Source: Pseudomonas reinekei (lineage in GTDB: Bacteria; Pseudomonadota; Gammaproteobacteria; Pseudomonadales; Pseudomonadaceae). Taken from it: a DNA stretch of 64,000 bases. The DNA lies in assembly GCF_001945365.1 (NCBI RefSeq), contig NZ_MSTQ01000023.1:23331-87330 (forward strand), written 5' to 3'. Shown here in pieces: positions 42,614-52,044 of this stretch. Both the position numbers and the translations under genes were made by a program. Below the pieces are notes generated by a model that worked only from the letters and a program-made list of their open reading frames with translations, was not told the origin of the DNA and did not search any database. How positions within the stretch are numbered: position 1 is the first letter of the stretch; each line of letters starts with the position of its first letter.

Positions 42614-43613
42614 CGCGGCGGCTTTCCTTGGCGGCTGCATCGTCGGCCGCTTTGGTTTCGAAGCGCTCATAGGCTTCGACGATCCGCTGCACCAGTGGAT
42701 GGCGCACGACGTCCTTGGGCTGGAAGTGAGTGAAGCTGATGCCCGGTACGTCCTTGAGCACTTCAATCACGTGGTGCAGACCTGACTTGGTGCCGCGGGG
42801 CAGGTCGACCTGGGTGATGTCGCCAGTGATGACGGCCGTCGAGCCGAAACCGATCCGGGTCAGGAACATTTTCATCTGTTCGACGGTGGTGTTCTGGCTT
42901 TCATCGAGGATGATGAAACTGTTGTTCAGCGTCCGGCCGCGCATGTAGGCAAGTGGCGCAACTTCGATGACCTGGCGCTCAATCAGCTTGGCCACGTATT
43001 CGAAACCGAGCATCTCATACAGCGCGTCGTAGAGCGGGCGCAGGTACGGGTCGATCTTCTGTGACAGATCGCCCGGCAGGAAGCCGAGTTTTTCACCCGC
43101 CTCAACCGCCGGTCGCACCAGCAGGATGCGGCGAATCTGCTCGCGCTCCAGCGCGTCCACCGCGCAGGCAACGGCCAGGTAGGTCTTGCCGGTACCGGCC
43201 GGGCCAATGCCGAAGTTGATGTCGTTACCGAGGATTTCCTTTACGTAGCGCAGCTGATTCAAGCCGCGAGGGCGAATCATGCCTTTTTTGGTGCGCAGGG
43301 CGACGGAGGCTTCGGCGGGCGCGTGATTATCCAGCTCTTCAACAGCGGATTCCTGCAGAAACAGGTGAACCATGTCCGGCGACAGCTCGGTACCCTTGGT
43401 TTCCCGGTACAGGCGGCGCAGAAGGTTTTCCGCGGAGGTGGTGTGTTTGGGCTCGCCGATCAGCTCGAACTGATTGCCGCGGTTGCGGATCTCGATAGTC
43501 AGGCGCTGTTCGATAAGACGTAGGTGCTCGTCGAATTGCCCGCACAGATTGGCGAAGCGGCGAGCTTCAAAAGGCTCGAGGATGAAACGATGTGGTTCGA
43601 TGGGTGCGTTCAA
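42606..43613 (-). CDS. ybeZ: PhoH-like ATPase (YbeZ)
   Basis: A 335-aa PhoH-family P-loop protein. Walker A is GPAGTGKTYLAV and the Walker B-like stretch is FIILDESQNTTVEQMKMFLTRIG. YbeZ associates with YbeY and may act as an RNA helicase. The start codon is TTG at 43611-43613 (reading MNAPIEPHRFILEPFEARRF); no ATG gives the full conserved N-terminus and no clear Shine-Dalgarno is seen. It is the first gene of the operon with ybeY, corC and lnt. Confidence 0.93.
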   Translation of the reverse strand: MNAPIEPHRFILEPFEARRFANLCGQFDEHLRLIEQRLTIEIRNRGNQFELIGEPKHTTSAENLLRRLYRETKGTELSPDMVHLFLQESAVEELDNHAPAEASVALRTKKGMIRPRGLNQLRYVKEILGNDINFGIGPAGTGKTYLAVACAVDALEREQIRRILLVRPAVEAGEKLGFLPGDLSQKIDPYLRPLYDALYEMLGFEYVAKLIERQVIEVAPLAYMRGRTLNNSFIILDESQNTTVEQMKMFLTRIGFGSTAVITGDITQVDLPRGTKSGLHHVIEVLKDVPGISFTHFQPKDVVRHPLVQRIVEAYERFETKAADDAAAKESRRDA

Positions 43614-43725
43614 GGTCGTATTTAGCCGCCCTGGGGCAATAGTGATGATTCAAGGATAGCGCCAGTGGCGCGGGTGCGAAAGCTCTTAAATGGATCAACC
43701 CGTTCTCACGAACAATGCATTTCAC

Positions 43726-43814
43726 TGTGGGAGCTGGCTTGCAGCGATGGCGATGTCACTGGCGACATCGTTGTCGGGCTTGCTGGCCCTGTCGCTGGCA
43801 AGCCAGCTCCCACA
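43726..43814. repeat. REP-type inverted repeat with inner hairpins
   Basis: Outer arms TGTGGGAGCTGGCTTGC and its complement enclose CGATGTCA/TGGCGACATCG-type inner pairing. It lies between ybeZ and miaB, both on the minus strand. Confidence 0.85.
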
Positions 43815-43824
43815 GAGATCGGTG

Positions 43825-45153
43825 TTACTGGATCAGCGAACCGCGCAGCGAGTGCGGTTGCGCCGCATCGATGTGCACGTCGGCGAACTGGCCGATCAGG
43901 GTTGGATTGTCGCAGCGGAAGTTGACGATCCGGTTATTCTCGGTCCGGCCCTGCAGCTCGCCGGGATCTTTCTTGGAATAGTCGGTTACAAGAATCCGCT
44001 GGATCGAGCCGACCATTTGTCGGCTGATTTCGAAACCCTGCTGGTTCAGGCGATGTTGCAGGGCGTTCAGGCGTTCTTTTTTCAGCTCTTCCGGGGTGTC
44101 GTCAGCCAGGTCGGCGGCGGGAGTACCCGGGCGCTGGCTGTAGACGAACGAGTAGGAAAAGTCGAAGCCCACGTCCTGAATCAGCTTCATGGTTTGCTCG
44201 AAGTCTTTCTCGGTCTCGCCCGGGAAGCCGACGATAAAGTCCGAGCTGATGCAGATTCCCGGTACAGCGGCGCGCAGTTTGCGCAGTTTGGATTTGTATT
44301 CCAGCGCCGTGTGGTTACGCTTCATCGCGGCGAGCATACGGTCCGAGCCTGATTGCACGGGCAAATGCAGGTGTTTGACCAGTTCCGGCACGTCGGCGTG
44401 GGCCTGGATCAGGCTGTCGGAGAATTCCAGAGGATGCGAGGTGGTGTAGCGGATGCGGTCGATGCCGTCGACGGCGGCGACCACGCGGATCAGCTCGGCC
44501 AGATCGGCCAGGCGCCCGTTGTGGGTCTTGCCGCGATAACCGTTGACGTTCTGCCCCAGCAGCGTCACTTCGCGCACGCCATTTTCGGCCAGGTGAATGA
44601 TCTCGGCGATCACGTCGTCGAACGGCCTGCTGACTTCTTCTCCACGGGTGTAAGGCACCACGCAGAACGTGCAGTACTTGCTGCAACCTTCCATCACCGA
44701 CACATAGGCGCTTGGCCCGTCGATGCGCGGCTCGGGCAGGTGATCGAATTTTTCGATTTCCGGGAACGAGACGTCGACTTGCGGCAGTTTGCTGCTGCGC
44801 GCGGCGTCGATCATTTCCGGCAGGCGGTGGAGGGTTTGCGGACCGAACACCACATCGACATAGGGTGCGCGATCGCGGATCGCCGCGCCTTCCTGGCTGG
44901 CCACGCAACCGCCGACGGCAATGACCATGTCCGGGTTGGCCAGTTTCAGTTCGCGCCAGCGGCCCAGCTGCGAGTAGACCCGGTCCTGGGCACGTTCGCG
45001 GATCGAGCAGGTGTTGAGCAGGATCACGTCTGCATCTTCAGCGCGAGCGGTGACTTCCAGGGCCTGGTGTTCACCCAGCAGATCCACCATGCGCGAGCTG
45101 TCGTACTCGTTCATCTGGCAACCGTGGGTTTCGATGTAAAGCTTCTTGGCCAT
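43825..45153 (-). CDS. miaB: tRNA-2-methylthio-N6-dimethylallyladenosine synthase
   Basis: MiaB is a radical SAM methylthiotransferase acting on i6A37 in tRNA. The 442-aa product has the N-terminal UPF0004 cysteines (ETHGCQMNEYD, LLNTCSIRE, VGGCVA), the radical SAM motif CSKYCTFCVVPYTRG, and a C-terminal TRAM domain (LVTDYSKKDPGELQGRTENNRIVNF). The ATG at 45151-45153 gives MAKKLYIETHGCQ. It is a single gene here with a REP element downstream. Confidence 0.97.
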   Translation of the reverse strand: MAKKLYIETHGCQMNEYDSSRMVDLLGEHQALEVTARAEDADVILLNTCSIRERAQDRVYSQLGRWRELKLANPDMVIAVGGCVASQEGAAIRDRAPYVDVVFGPQTLHRLPEMIDAARSSKLPQVDVSFPEIEKFDHLPEPRIDGPSAYVSVMEGCSKYCTFCVVPYTRGEEVSRPFDDVIAEIIHLAENGVREVTLLGQNVNGYRGKTHNGRLADLAELIRVVAAVDGIDRIRYTTSHPLEFSDSLIQAHADVPELVKHLHLPVQSGSDRMLAAMKRNHTALEYKSKLRKLRAAVPGICISSDFIVGFPGETEKDFEQTMKLIQDVGFDFSYSFVYSQRPGTPAADLADDTPEELKKERLNALQHRLNQQGFEISRQMVGSIQRILVTDYSKKDPGELQGRTENNRIVNFRCDNPTLIGQFADVHIDAAQPHSLRGSLIQ

Positions 45154-45289
45154 GGAATAGAGTCATCACGTGATTCAAAGAACCGCGCATTATAGGGAAC
45201 ATGAACCCAGGTTCCTACCGCTACGCGTCCGATGGCTATGCTATAGTTCGCGCCCTCATTTTTATCCCCCGATGTGTTGCTCGCCCACC

Positions 45290-45619
45290 ATGACCAAACG
45301 TGAAGCTCCAATCTACAAGGTGATTTTCCTCAACCAGGGCCAGGTGTTCGAAATGTACGCCAAGCAGATCTATCAAAGTGATCTGTGGGGCTTTCTGGAA
45401 GTGGAAGAGTTCGTCTTTGGCGAGCGCACGCAAGTGGTCGTCGATCCGAGCGAAGAGAAGCTCAAGGCTCAGTTCGAAGGCGTGGTGCGCAGTTTTGTGC
45501 CGATGCATTCGATCGTGCGCATCGATGAGGTCGAGCGTCTGGGAACACCGAAAATCAGCGAAGCCCGCGGCGCGGTCGGCAATGTCATGCCGTTTCCGAT
45601 GCCGATGCCTGAGAAGTAA
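45290..45619 (+). CDS. DUF1820 family protein
   Basis: The 109-aa protein matches the small DUF1820 family: APIYKVIFLNQGQVFEMYAKQIYQSDLWGFLEVEEFVFGER and HSIVRIDEVERLGTPKI, ending MPFPMPMPEK. It has no membrane segment. Function is unknown. The ATG at 45290 was preferred to an upstream in-frame ATG that falls in the miaB promoter region. It is divergent from miaB. Confidence 0.82.
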   Translation: MTKREAPIYKVIFLNQGQVFEMYAKQIYQSDLWGFLEVEEFVFGERTQVVVDPSEEKLKAQFEGVVRSFVPMHSIVRIDEVERLGTPKISEARGAVGNVMPFPMPMPEK

Positions 45620-45639
45620 GGTTTCAGGCCGAGTCGGGC

Positions 45640-45706
45640 CCATCGCTGGCAAGCCAGCGCCTACAGAATTACGCGAACCCTGTAGGAGCTGGCTTGCCAG
45701 CGATGG
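45640..45706. repeat. REP-type inverted repeat
   Basis: CCATCGCTGGCAAGCCAG and its complement, followed inward by CTACAG/CTGTAG, lie between the convergent DUF1820 and SEL1 genes. Confidence 0.85.
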
Positions 45707-45727
45707 CGTCAGTAGCCAGAGCAGAAA

Positions 45728-46282
45728 TCAGGGAAGTGGCGCGAACGGCGTACGCCCGTCAACGCTTTGCAATTCCATCAGATATTTACGGAAAATTTGC
45801 CCAAGCACCTGGGTAGCGACTTCCAGTTCCTCGCGGGGCATCTTTTCGGTGACTTCGTCCGCCGTATCCAGTGCCTCTTCAGCGCCGTTGACCGCCGCCA
45901 TTTTCAGCAGGATATACGCCTGAACGTTATTGGCCGGGACGCCTTCGCCATGGAAGAACATGCTGCCGAGTTTGAATTGCGCCTGGGCGTGACCTTGCAG
46001 CGAGGCCTTCTCGAAATAGCTCAGGGCTTGATTGAGGTCGCGCGGCGCATTTTTACCTTCGTAATAAAACTCACCCAACTCGTATTGCGCTTGTGCATCC
46101 CCTTCATCCGACGCTTTTTGGCAGGCAGCGAGTGCCTGTGCCAGGTCTTGCGGCTGGGTATTGAGGGTGCAGCGACCCATCGCTGGGATTAACAACGAGT
46201 TACCGCCTGCTTGTGCGAGCGCGAGCAGGGGCTGAAGGAGCAACAGGCAGCCCAGTGAAAGGGCGCGGCCGGTGCGGTTCAT
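45728..46282 (-). CDS. SEL1/TPR-repeat periplasmic protein
   Basis: A 184-aa secreted protein with a signal peptide (MNRTGRALSLGCLLLLQPLLALAQAGG). It has two or more SEL1-type repeats: AQYELGEFYYEGKNAPRDLNQALSYFEKAS and AQFKLGSMFFHGEGVPANNVQAYILLKMAA. SEL1 proteins act as adaptors or enzyme regulators. The C-terminus is helical. Specific partner is unknown. It is a single gene with the preceding 225-base gap. Confidence 0.82.
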   Translation of the reverse strand: MNRTGRALSLGCLLLLQPLLALAQAGGNSLLIPAMGRCTLNTQPQDLAQALAACQKASDEGDAQAQYELGEFYYEGKNAPRDLNQALSYFEKASLQGHAQAQFKLGSMFFHGEGVPANNVQAYILLKMAAVNGAEEALDTADEVTEKMPREELEVATQVLGQIFRKYLMELQSVDGRTPFAPLP

Positions 46283-46471
46283 GGGAATCGACTTACCTCT
46301 GAAGGGCGCGCGGACCCATCGAGGGGATCCAATAAGCGCGCATTATGAAATAAGCAGGGGCAACCTTACAAAGTCTTTACTCGTTTTTCTGCTGCGCGGG
46401 AAATATATCGCCCACTTTGCGGGGGATTATTAGCAGATGAACAGGAAAAAGGGCAGGAGTGCAGGTAAAAG

Positions 46472-46497
46472 CTGACGCCAGCGTTGGCCGGCGTCAG
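46472..46497 (-). terminator. Intrinsic terminator of hemL
   Basis: CTGACGCC/GGCGTCAG stem with a ten-base loop, followed on the minus strand by CTTTTACC. It lies 10 bases past the hemL stop. Confidence 0.8.
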
Positions 46498-46507
46498 TGC
46501 AACAGCG

Positions 46508-47791
46508 TTACTTCAGTGCAGCAAATGCGCGCTCGGCGGCATCCAGGGTCAGCTTCAGTTCGGCTTCGCCATGGGCGATCGAGGTGAAGCCCGCTTCGAA
46601 GGCGCTCGGTGCCAGGTACACGCCGCCTTCCAGCATCAGATGGAAGAAGCGGCCGAACAGGGCGGCGTCGCTGGCCATCACGTCCTCGAAGGTCACGATG
46701 TCGTCGGCACCGCTGAAGTACAGGCCGAACATGCCTCCGGCCTGGGTGGTCACAAACGGAATGCCCGCCGCATCGGCGCGCACTTGCAGGCCATCGAGCA
46801 GGCGCGTGGTGTAGTCGGTCAGCTCGGCGTGGAAGCCAGGGCGGCTGATCAAGCGCAGGGTGGTCAGGCCTGCGGCCATCGCCAGCGGGTTACCCGACAG
46901 CGTGCCAGCCTGGTAAACCGGGCCGAGCGGCGCAATGCGCGACATGATCTCGCGTTTGCCGCCGAAGCAACCCACCGGCATGCCGCCACCGATGATCTTG
47001 CCGAAGGTGGTCAGGTCCGGCGTTACGCCGTAGTGAGCCTGGGCGCCACCGAGGGCAACGCGGAAACCGGTCATCACTTCGTCGAAAATCAGCACCACGC
47101 CGTATTTGTCACACAGGGTGCGCAGGCCTTCGAGGAAGCCCGGGGCAGGAGGCACGCAGTTCATGTTGCCGGCCACGGGCTCGACGATGATGCAAGCAAC
47201 GTCCTCGCCGACTTCGGCGAGCATCGCTTCAACGGCATCGATGTCGTTGAACGGCAGGGTCAGGGTGTGTTTGGCGAACGCTGCCGGTACACCGGCCGAG
47301 CTCGGTACGCCTTGGGTCAGGGCGCCGGAACCGGCCTTGACCAGCAGGCTGTCGGAGTGACCGTGGTAGCAGCCTTCGAACTTGATGATGCTGTCGCGAC
47401 CGGTAAAACCACGGGCCAGGCGGATCGCACTCATGGTCGCTTCGGTGCCGGAGCTGACCATGCGCACCATTTCCATCGACGGCACGAGGGAACAGACCAG
47501 ATCCGCCATCTGGGTTTCCATCTCGGTCGGCGCGCCGTAGGACAGGCCGTGCTCCAGCTGCTTGCGTACTGCGTCCAGCACGTCCGGGTGGCTGTGGCCG
47601 AGGATCATCGGGCCCCAGGAGCCGACATAATCCACATAACGCTTGTCGTCTTCGTCAGTAACGTAGGCGCCTTCGGCGTGTTTGAAGAACAGCGGCGTGC
47701 CGCCGACGCTCTTGAACGCGCGAACCGGCGAGTTCACGCCACCGGGAATGTGTTTCTGGGCATTGGCAAACAGGGTTTCGGAACGAGACAT
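46508..47791 (-). CDS. hemL: Glutamate-1-semialdehyde 2,1-aminomutase
   Basis: HemL converts glutamate-1-semialdehyde to 5-aminolevulinate in the C5 heme pathway, using PLP. The 427-aa product has the family signatures VNSPVRAFKSVGGTP, LIFDEVMTGFRVALGGAQ (the PLP-contact Asp) and the PLP-lysine in FGKIIGGGMPVGCFGG. It lies 15 bases after the thiE stop, so thiD-thiE-hemL appears to be one unit, closed by a terminator at 46472. Confidence 0.97.
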   Translation of the reverse strand: MSRSETLFANAQKHIPGGVNSPVRAFKSVGGTPLFFKHAEGAYVTDEDDKRYVDYVGSWGPMILGHSHPDVLDAVRKQLEHGLSYGAPTEMETQMADLVCSLVPSMEMVRMVSSGTEATMSAIRLARGFTGRDSIIKFEGCYHGHSDSLLVKAGSGALTQGVPSSAGVPAAFAKHTLTLPFNDIDAVEAMLAEVGEDVACIIVEPVAGNMNCVPPAPGFLEGLRTLCDKYGVVLIFDEVMTGFRVALGGAQAHYGVTPDLTTFGKIIGGGMPVGCFGGKREIMSRIAPLGPVYQAGTLSGNPLAMAAGLTTLRLISRPGFHAELTDYTTRLLDGLQVRADAAGIPFVTTQAGGMFGLYFSGADDIVTFEDVMASDAALFGRFFHLMLEGGVYLAPSAFEAGFTSIAHGEAELKLTLDAAERAFAALK

Positions 47792-47806
47792 GATCGGGCT
47801 CTCAAA

Positions 47807-48430
47807 TCAGATTTTCAGTAATTCGTTGAAGGCGCGGGCGCGGCGGGTCACTTCTGCCGTGCTCTCGGCGCCGAACAGGCCATGCACCACGGCGAGCAGG
47901 TCGACCCCGTGGGCCACCAGCGGCGCGGCATTATCGAGGGTGATGCCGCCGATCGCGCAGATCGGCAGGTGCAGTTGCTTGCGGGCCTGGTCGAGCAGAT
48001 CGAGGCTGCAGGTCGGTGCGCCGGGTTTGGTGTTGGAATTGAAGAAGCGGCCGAAGGCGACGTAGCTGGCGCCTTCTTTTGTTGCTTGCTCAGCCAGTTC
48101 GATTTGCGCGTGACAGGTCGAGCCGATGATCGCTTTGGAACCGAGCAGTGCGCGGGTCGGCGACAGCGGGCCATCGGTCTGGCCCAGATGCACGCCGACG
48201 TTCAGGCGCGCGGCGAGTTCGGCATCGTCATTGATGATCAGCTGGGTCTTGTAGCGATCGCACAGGTTGCGCAAGGCCTCGGCTTCGCGCAAGCGACGGG
48301 CCTCGTCGCTGCTCTTGTCGCGGTACTGCAGCAGGGTGACGCCGCCTTCCAGCGCCGCCTCCACGTACGAAAGAAATCTACCGGCCAGTAGCTGGCTGTC
48401 GGTAATGGCGTACAGGCCACGTAGTTTCAT
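47807..48430 (-). CDS. thiE: Thiamine-phosphate synthase
   Basis: ThiE couples HMP pyrophosphate and thiazole phosphate to thiamine phosphate. The 207-aa TIM-barrel product has VTLLQYRDKSSDEARR, LIINDDAELAARLNVGVHLGQTDG with the substrate contacts, and AFGRFFNSNTKPGA plus GGITLDNAAPLVAHG. It starts 32 bases after thiD and precedes hemL. Both thiD and thiE products are needed in thiamine synthesis and salvage. Confidence 0.96.
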   Translation of the reverse strand: MKLRGLYAITDSQLLAGRFLSYVEAALEGGVTLLQYRDKSSDEARRLREAEALRNLCDRYKTQLIINDDAELAARLNVGVHLGQTDGPLSPTRALLGSKAIIGSTCHAQIELAEQATKEGASYVAFGRFFNSNTKPGAPTCSLDLLDQARKQLHLPICAIGGITLDNAAPLVAHGVDLLAVVHGLFGAESTAEVTRRARAFNELLKI

Positions 48431-48462
48431 CAGGCAAGCCTCACCGCATCACGAATTGAAAG

Positions 48463-49260
48463 TTACGAACAGAAATCCAGCGGCAAGCGACGGGGTACGA
48501 ACTGACCTTTGCCCAACTGCTCGGCATCGCGCAGGGTGCGCCACGTGTAGTTAAGCGCGGTCTGTACGGCGCTGGCGAGGTTTTCGCCCTGTGCCAGACG
48601 ACCGGCAAGCGCGCTGGCCAGGGTGCAACCGGAACCATGGTAACTGCCCGGCAGACGCTGGCAGATAAAGGTTTCGCGCAGACCGTCGCGGGTGTACAGG
48701 CGGTTGTGGATTTCAGTCTCGTCGCCGTGACCGCCGGTGATCAGCAGGTGTTTGACGAACGGCAGCAGTTTTTCAGCGCATTCGTCCGCGGTGCCTTCAG
48801 GCAGTTCGGCGAGAATGCGGGCTTCGGGGAGGTTAGGGGTGGCGATGATCGACCGCGGCAGCAGGCGTTCGCGCATGGCGTAGCCAACCTCATCCTTGCC
48901 CAGTCGTCCGCCGCCGCCGGCGCGCAGCACCGGGTCGCAGACCACTGGCAGGTGCGGGTTTGCCGAAAGCAGTTCGACCACGGTGTCGACCATTTCCAGG
49001 GAACCGAGCATGCCCAGTTTGACGGCCGCCACCTCGGAATCGTTGAGCACGGCATTGGCCTGGGCCAACACCCACTCACGGTCGAGGACGCGGAAGTCAG
49101 TGACATTGACCGTGTCTTGCACGGTCAGGGCGGTGACGGCCGGAGCCGCATGGCAACCCTGAGCGAGCAGGGCTTCGATATCTGCCTGCAAGCCGGCGCC
49201 ACCACTTGGGTCGTGGCCGGAGAGACAGAGGACAACGGGGCGAGAGCTGTAGATATTCAT
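48463..49260 (-). CDS. thiD: Hydroxymethylpyrimidine/phosphomethylpyrimidine kinase
   Basis: ThiD phosphorylates HMP and HMP phosphate for thiamine synthesis. The 265-aa ribokinase-fold product has VVLCLSGHDPSGGAGLQADIEAL at the N-terminus, VVCDPVLRAGGGGRLG, and the C-terminal GSGCTLASALAGRLAQG with the catalytic Asp-like region. The start MNIYSSRPV at 49260 is used; a longer frame extends upstream through the REP region and is rejected. Confidence 0.95.
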   Translation of the reverse strand: MNIYSSRPVVLCLSGHDPSGGAGLQADIEALLAQGCHAAPAVTALTVQDTVNVTDFRVLDREWVLAQANAVLNDSEVAAVKLGMLGSLEMVDTVVELLSANPHLPVVCDPVLRAGGGGRLGKDEVGYAMRERLLPRSIIATPNLPEARILAELPEGTADECAEKLLPFVKHLLITGGHGDETEIHNRLYTRDGLRETFICQRLPGSYHGSGCTLASALAGRLAQGENLASAVQTALNYTWRTLRDAEQLGKGQFVPRRLPLDFCS

Positions 49261-49326
49261 GGTGCGCGAGCTTACCACCAAACATTCTTTTTCGGGTGTA
49301 GCGACAAGCGGTCCGGGCGATACATT

Positions 49327-49354
49327 GTGGCGAGGGAGCAAGCTCCCTCGCCAC
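49327..49354. repeat. REP hairpin (GTGGCGAGGGAG type)
   Basis: GTGGCGAGGGAG and CTCCCTCGCCAC arms with a four-base centre, between thiD and ladS. Same core as 39706. Confidence 0.85.
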
Positions 49355-49586
49355 GCTGTCCGCGATGCCTTGGAAGATCTGATCAAGTCAACAGTTTTAT
49401 CTCAATAATCTTCGCTGGAACGCCCGTTCTAGAGCCTTTTCAGGAAAAATTCCGGTAGTGCTCAATAGCCATCAGCGGCTATGCTAGAGTGGATCCAAAC
49501 AAATAACAGAAAACACCGGTTTTACGTCTGCTCAAAAGGAATGGGGGGCTTCCTGACAGAACCGGACAGGCCACGCTGGGGCATAA

Positions 49587-51971
49587 ATGCGCTATTTGCT
49601 GATGTTGCTGTTGTGTTTGCCCCTTTTGGCGAACGCCGTCGAATTCGATGAGTTCACACAGAGCCTTCCCCTGGGCCGATCCCTGCAAGTGTTTGAAGAT
49701 GCAGACGGTCAGGCGAGCATCGCCCAGGTGCGTGCGCAAGCGGCCGCCGGCAACTTCCAGGCGCATGACAAAGCCACGCTCAACGCCGGCTATTCGCGCT
49801 CTGTATTCTGGCTGAAAATCGACCTGCAATACCGCCCGACTAACCCGGCGGCGCAACGCACCTGGCTGCTGGAACTGGCCTATCCGCCGCTCGACCACCT
49901 TGATCTCTACTTGCCCGATGCTCGCGGCGACTACCAGAAGGTCTGGCAGACGGGCGATGCCTTGCCGTTTGCCAGTCGCGAGATTCGCCAGAACAACTAC
50001 CTGTTCAATCTGGACTTCACGCCCGGCCAGACGCAAACCGTGTACCTGCGCCTGCAAAGCCAGGGTTCGATCCAGGCGCCGGTCACGTTGTGGTCGAGCA
50101 CGGCCTACCTCGAAGAGCAGCCCGTGCGGCTCTATGTGCTGGGGCTGATTTACGGTGTATTGCTGGGCATGTTGATTTACAACCTGTTCATCTACCTCAG
50201 CGTACGTGACACCAGTTACCTCTATTACATCTTCTATATCGCTTCGTTCGGCTTGTATCAGCTGTCGGTAAACGGCGCGGCCGTGCAGTATTTCTGGCCG
50301 GACAATCCCTGGTGGGCGAATGCCGCGACACCGTTTTTCATTGGCTGCGCCGGGTTGTTCGGCAGTCAGTTCGCCCGCAGTTTCTTGCAGACGTCGACCC
50401 ACAGCCGCTGGCTCGACCGCTTGCTACTGGCGTTGGTGGCGTTCAGTGCGCTGGTGGTCGGGCTGTCGCTGATGACCAGTTATGCCTTGGCCCTGCGCCT
50501 GGCGACAGCCCTGGCACTGACCTTCACCGTGGTGATCTTCGCCGCCGGGATATTTGCCTGGCTGCGCGGGTTGCGGGTTGCACGCTACTTCATCATTGCC
50601 TGGTCGGCATTTTTGCTGGGCGGCATCATCAACACGATGATGGTGCTGGGGTATCTGCCGAACGTCTTCCTGACCATGTATTCCAGCCAGATCGGCTCGG
50701 CCATCGAAGTGGCGCTACTGTCCCTGGCCCTGGCCGACCGCATCAACGCCATGCGTGAACAGCAGGCGCAAACCCTGTTCGACGCAGGGCAAAAACTTGA
50801 AGTGCTCAATCAGCAATTGGCCCACAGCAACAAGCTCAAGGACGAGTTCCTCGCCACCTTGACCCACGAGCTGCGTACGCCGATGAATGGCGTGATCGGT
50901 TCTCTGGAGCTGATGCAAACCGTCGAGATGGACCCGGAGCTCGAGCAGTATCAGCAAACCGCTGCCGGATCGGCGCGGGAGATGATGCGCATGGTCAACG
51001 GCATCCTCACCCTGACCGAGTTGCAGGCCGGCAAGCTCAAGGCATCGCCGTCGACGTTCAGCTTGCGCGGCTTGGTCGAGGCATTGCGTGTGCAGTTCGA
51101 CGGCAACGCAACGAGCAAGTCGCTGGACTTCAAGGTCGATGTGGCACCCGGGGTGCCGGATCGGTTGCAAGGTGACAGCGCCAAGTTGGCGCAATGCCTG
51201 GAATGTCTGCTGGATAACGCGATCAAGTTCACCCGGGTCGGCGGGCTGGCATTACGGGTGTCCGGAAAAACAGTCTCGCCCGATCGGCTGGCGTTGTCGT
51301 TTGCAGTGATCGATACCGGTATCGGCTTCACCGATCTGGGGGAGGCGACGATGTACCAGCGCTTCTTCCAGCTCGACGGCTCTATGACCCGTGAATACGG
51401 AGGTCTGGGGGTTGGCCTGGCGATTTGTCGCCAATTGGTCGAATTGCTCGGCGGTCGCTTGACTCACCGCTCGGAACCGGGGCGCGGCAGTCGCTTCCAG
51501 CTCGACGTCGAGTTTGAAGTGCCACCGCTGGAGCGCCCTTCAGCGTCTTTCATGCCCCGGGATCTTTCGCGTCTGCGCCTGCCTCAGGACTGCGCGGTAT
51601 TGCTGGTCGACGACAACAACGTCAACCAGTTGGTGATGCGCGGCATGTTGCTCAAGCTCGGATTTCGGGTGCGCACCGCTGACAGTGCCAGCGCTGCGCT
51701 GGATTTCCTGCAGCGTGAAACGGTTGACGCCGTGTTGCTTGATTACGAGTTGCAGCCGATGGACGGCGTTTCCGTCTGCTGCCAGATTCGTGCATTGCCG
51801 GGGTGCTCGCAATTGCCGGTGTTCGTGATTGCGCAGGGTGTGGATCGCGAGCGCTGTCCGACCGGTGCGCTGATTGATTACCTGAACAAACCGGTGAAGT
51901 TCGAAGACTTGCAGGTGGCGCTCTACCGCCGGGTGCTCTGTTCACAGCAGGGCGAAAGCGCCGACAGTTAG
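49587..51971 (+). CDS. ladS: Hybrid sensor histidine kinase LadS
   Basis: A 794-aa hybrid kinase. A signal peptide (about 1-17) precedes a periplasmic 7TMR-DISM extracellular domain (about 30-175), seven membrane segments (about 180-385), HisKA with His427 in LATLTHELRTPMNG, HATPase (about 530-640: FAVIDTGIGF, YGGLGVGLAICRQL) and a receiver (about 670-785) with Asp719 in LLDYELQP and Lys768 in YLNKPV. In P. aeruginosa LadS feeds the GacS/GacA-RsmA network, promoting biofilm and type VI functions. The gene position between thiD and an AidB-like gene matches PA3974. CACTGGGGCATAA upstream is a weak Shine-Dalgarno. Confidence 0.92.
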   Translation: MRYLLMLLLCLPLLANAVEFDEFTQSLPLGRSLQVFEDADGQASIAQVRAQAAAGNFQAHDKATLNAGYSRSVFWLKIDLQYRPTNPAAQRTWLLELAYPPLDHLDLYLPDARGDYQKVWQTGDALPFASREIRQNNYLFNLDFTPGQTQTVYLRLQSQGSIQAPVTLWSSTAYLEEQPVRLYVLGLIYGVLLGMLIYNLFIYLSVRDTSYLYYIFYIASFGLYQLSVNGAAVQYFWPDNPWWANAATPFFIGCAGLFGSQFARSFLQTSTHSRWLDRLLLALVAFSALVVGLSLMTSYALALRLATALALTFTVVIFAAGIFAWLRGLRVARYFIIAWSAFLLGGIINTMMVLGYLPNVFLTMYSSQIGSAIEVALLSLALADRINAMREQQAQTLFDAGQKLEVLNQQLAHSNKLKDEFLATLTHELRTPMNGVIGSLELMQTVEMDPELEQYQQTAAGSAREMMRMVNGILTLTELQAGKLKASPSTFSLRGLVEALRVQFDGNATSKSLDFKVDVAPGVPDRLQGDSAKLAQCLECLLDNAIKFTRVGGLALRVSGKTVSPDRLALSFAVIDTGIGFTDLGEATMYQRFFQLDGSMTREYGGLGVGLAICRQLVELLGGRLTHRSEPGRGSRFQLDVEFEVPPLERPSASFMPRDLSRLRLPQDCAVLLVDDNNVNQLVMRGMLLKLGFRVRTADSASAALDFLQRETVDAVLLDYELQPMDGVSVCCQIRALPGCSQLPVFVIAQGVDRERCPTGALIDYLNKPVKFEDLQVALYRRVLCSQQGESADS

Positions 51972-52044
51972 GCGGGTATGACACTTTTTTCAGTCGGGGG
52001 GCGGTGCTTAACTGAAATCCCTTGGCTGACCAGAGGAGCCCGTC

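Noticed and set aside
46484..47821. 445-codon plus-strand frame over hemL
   Set aside because: Antisense shadow; hemL motifs and the terminator at 46472 fit the minus strand.
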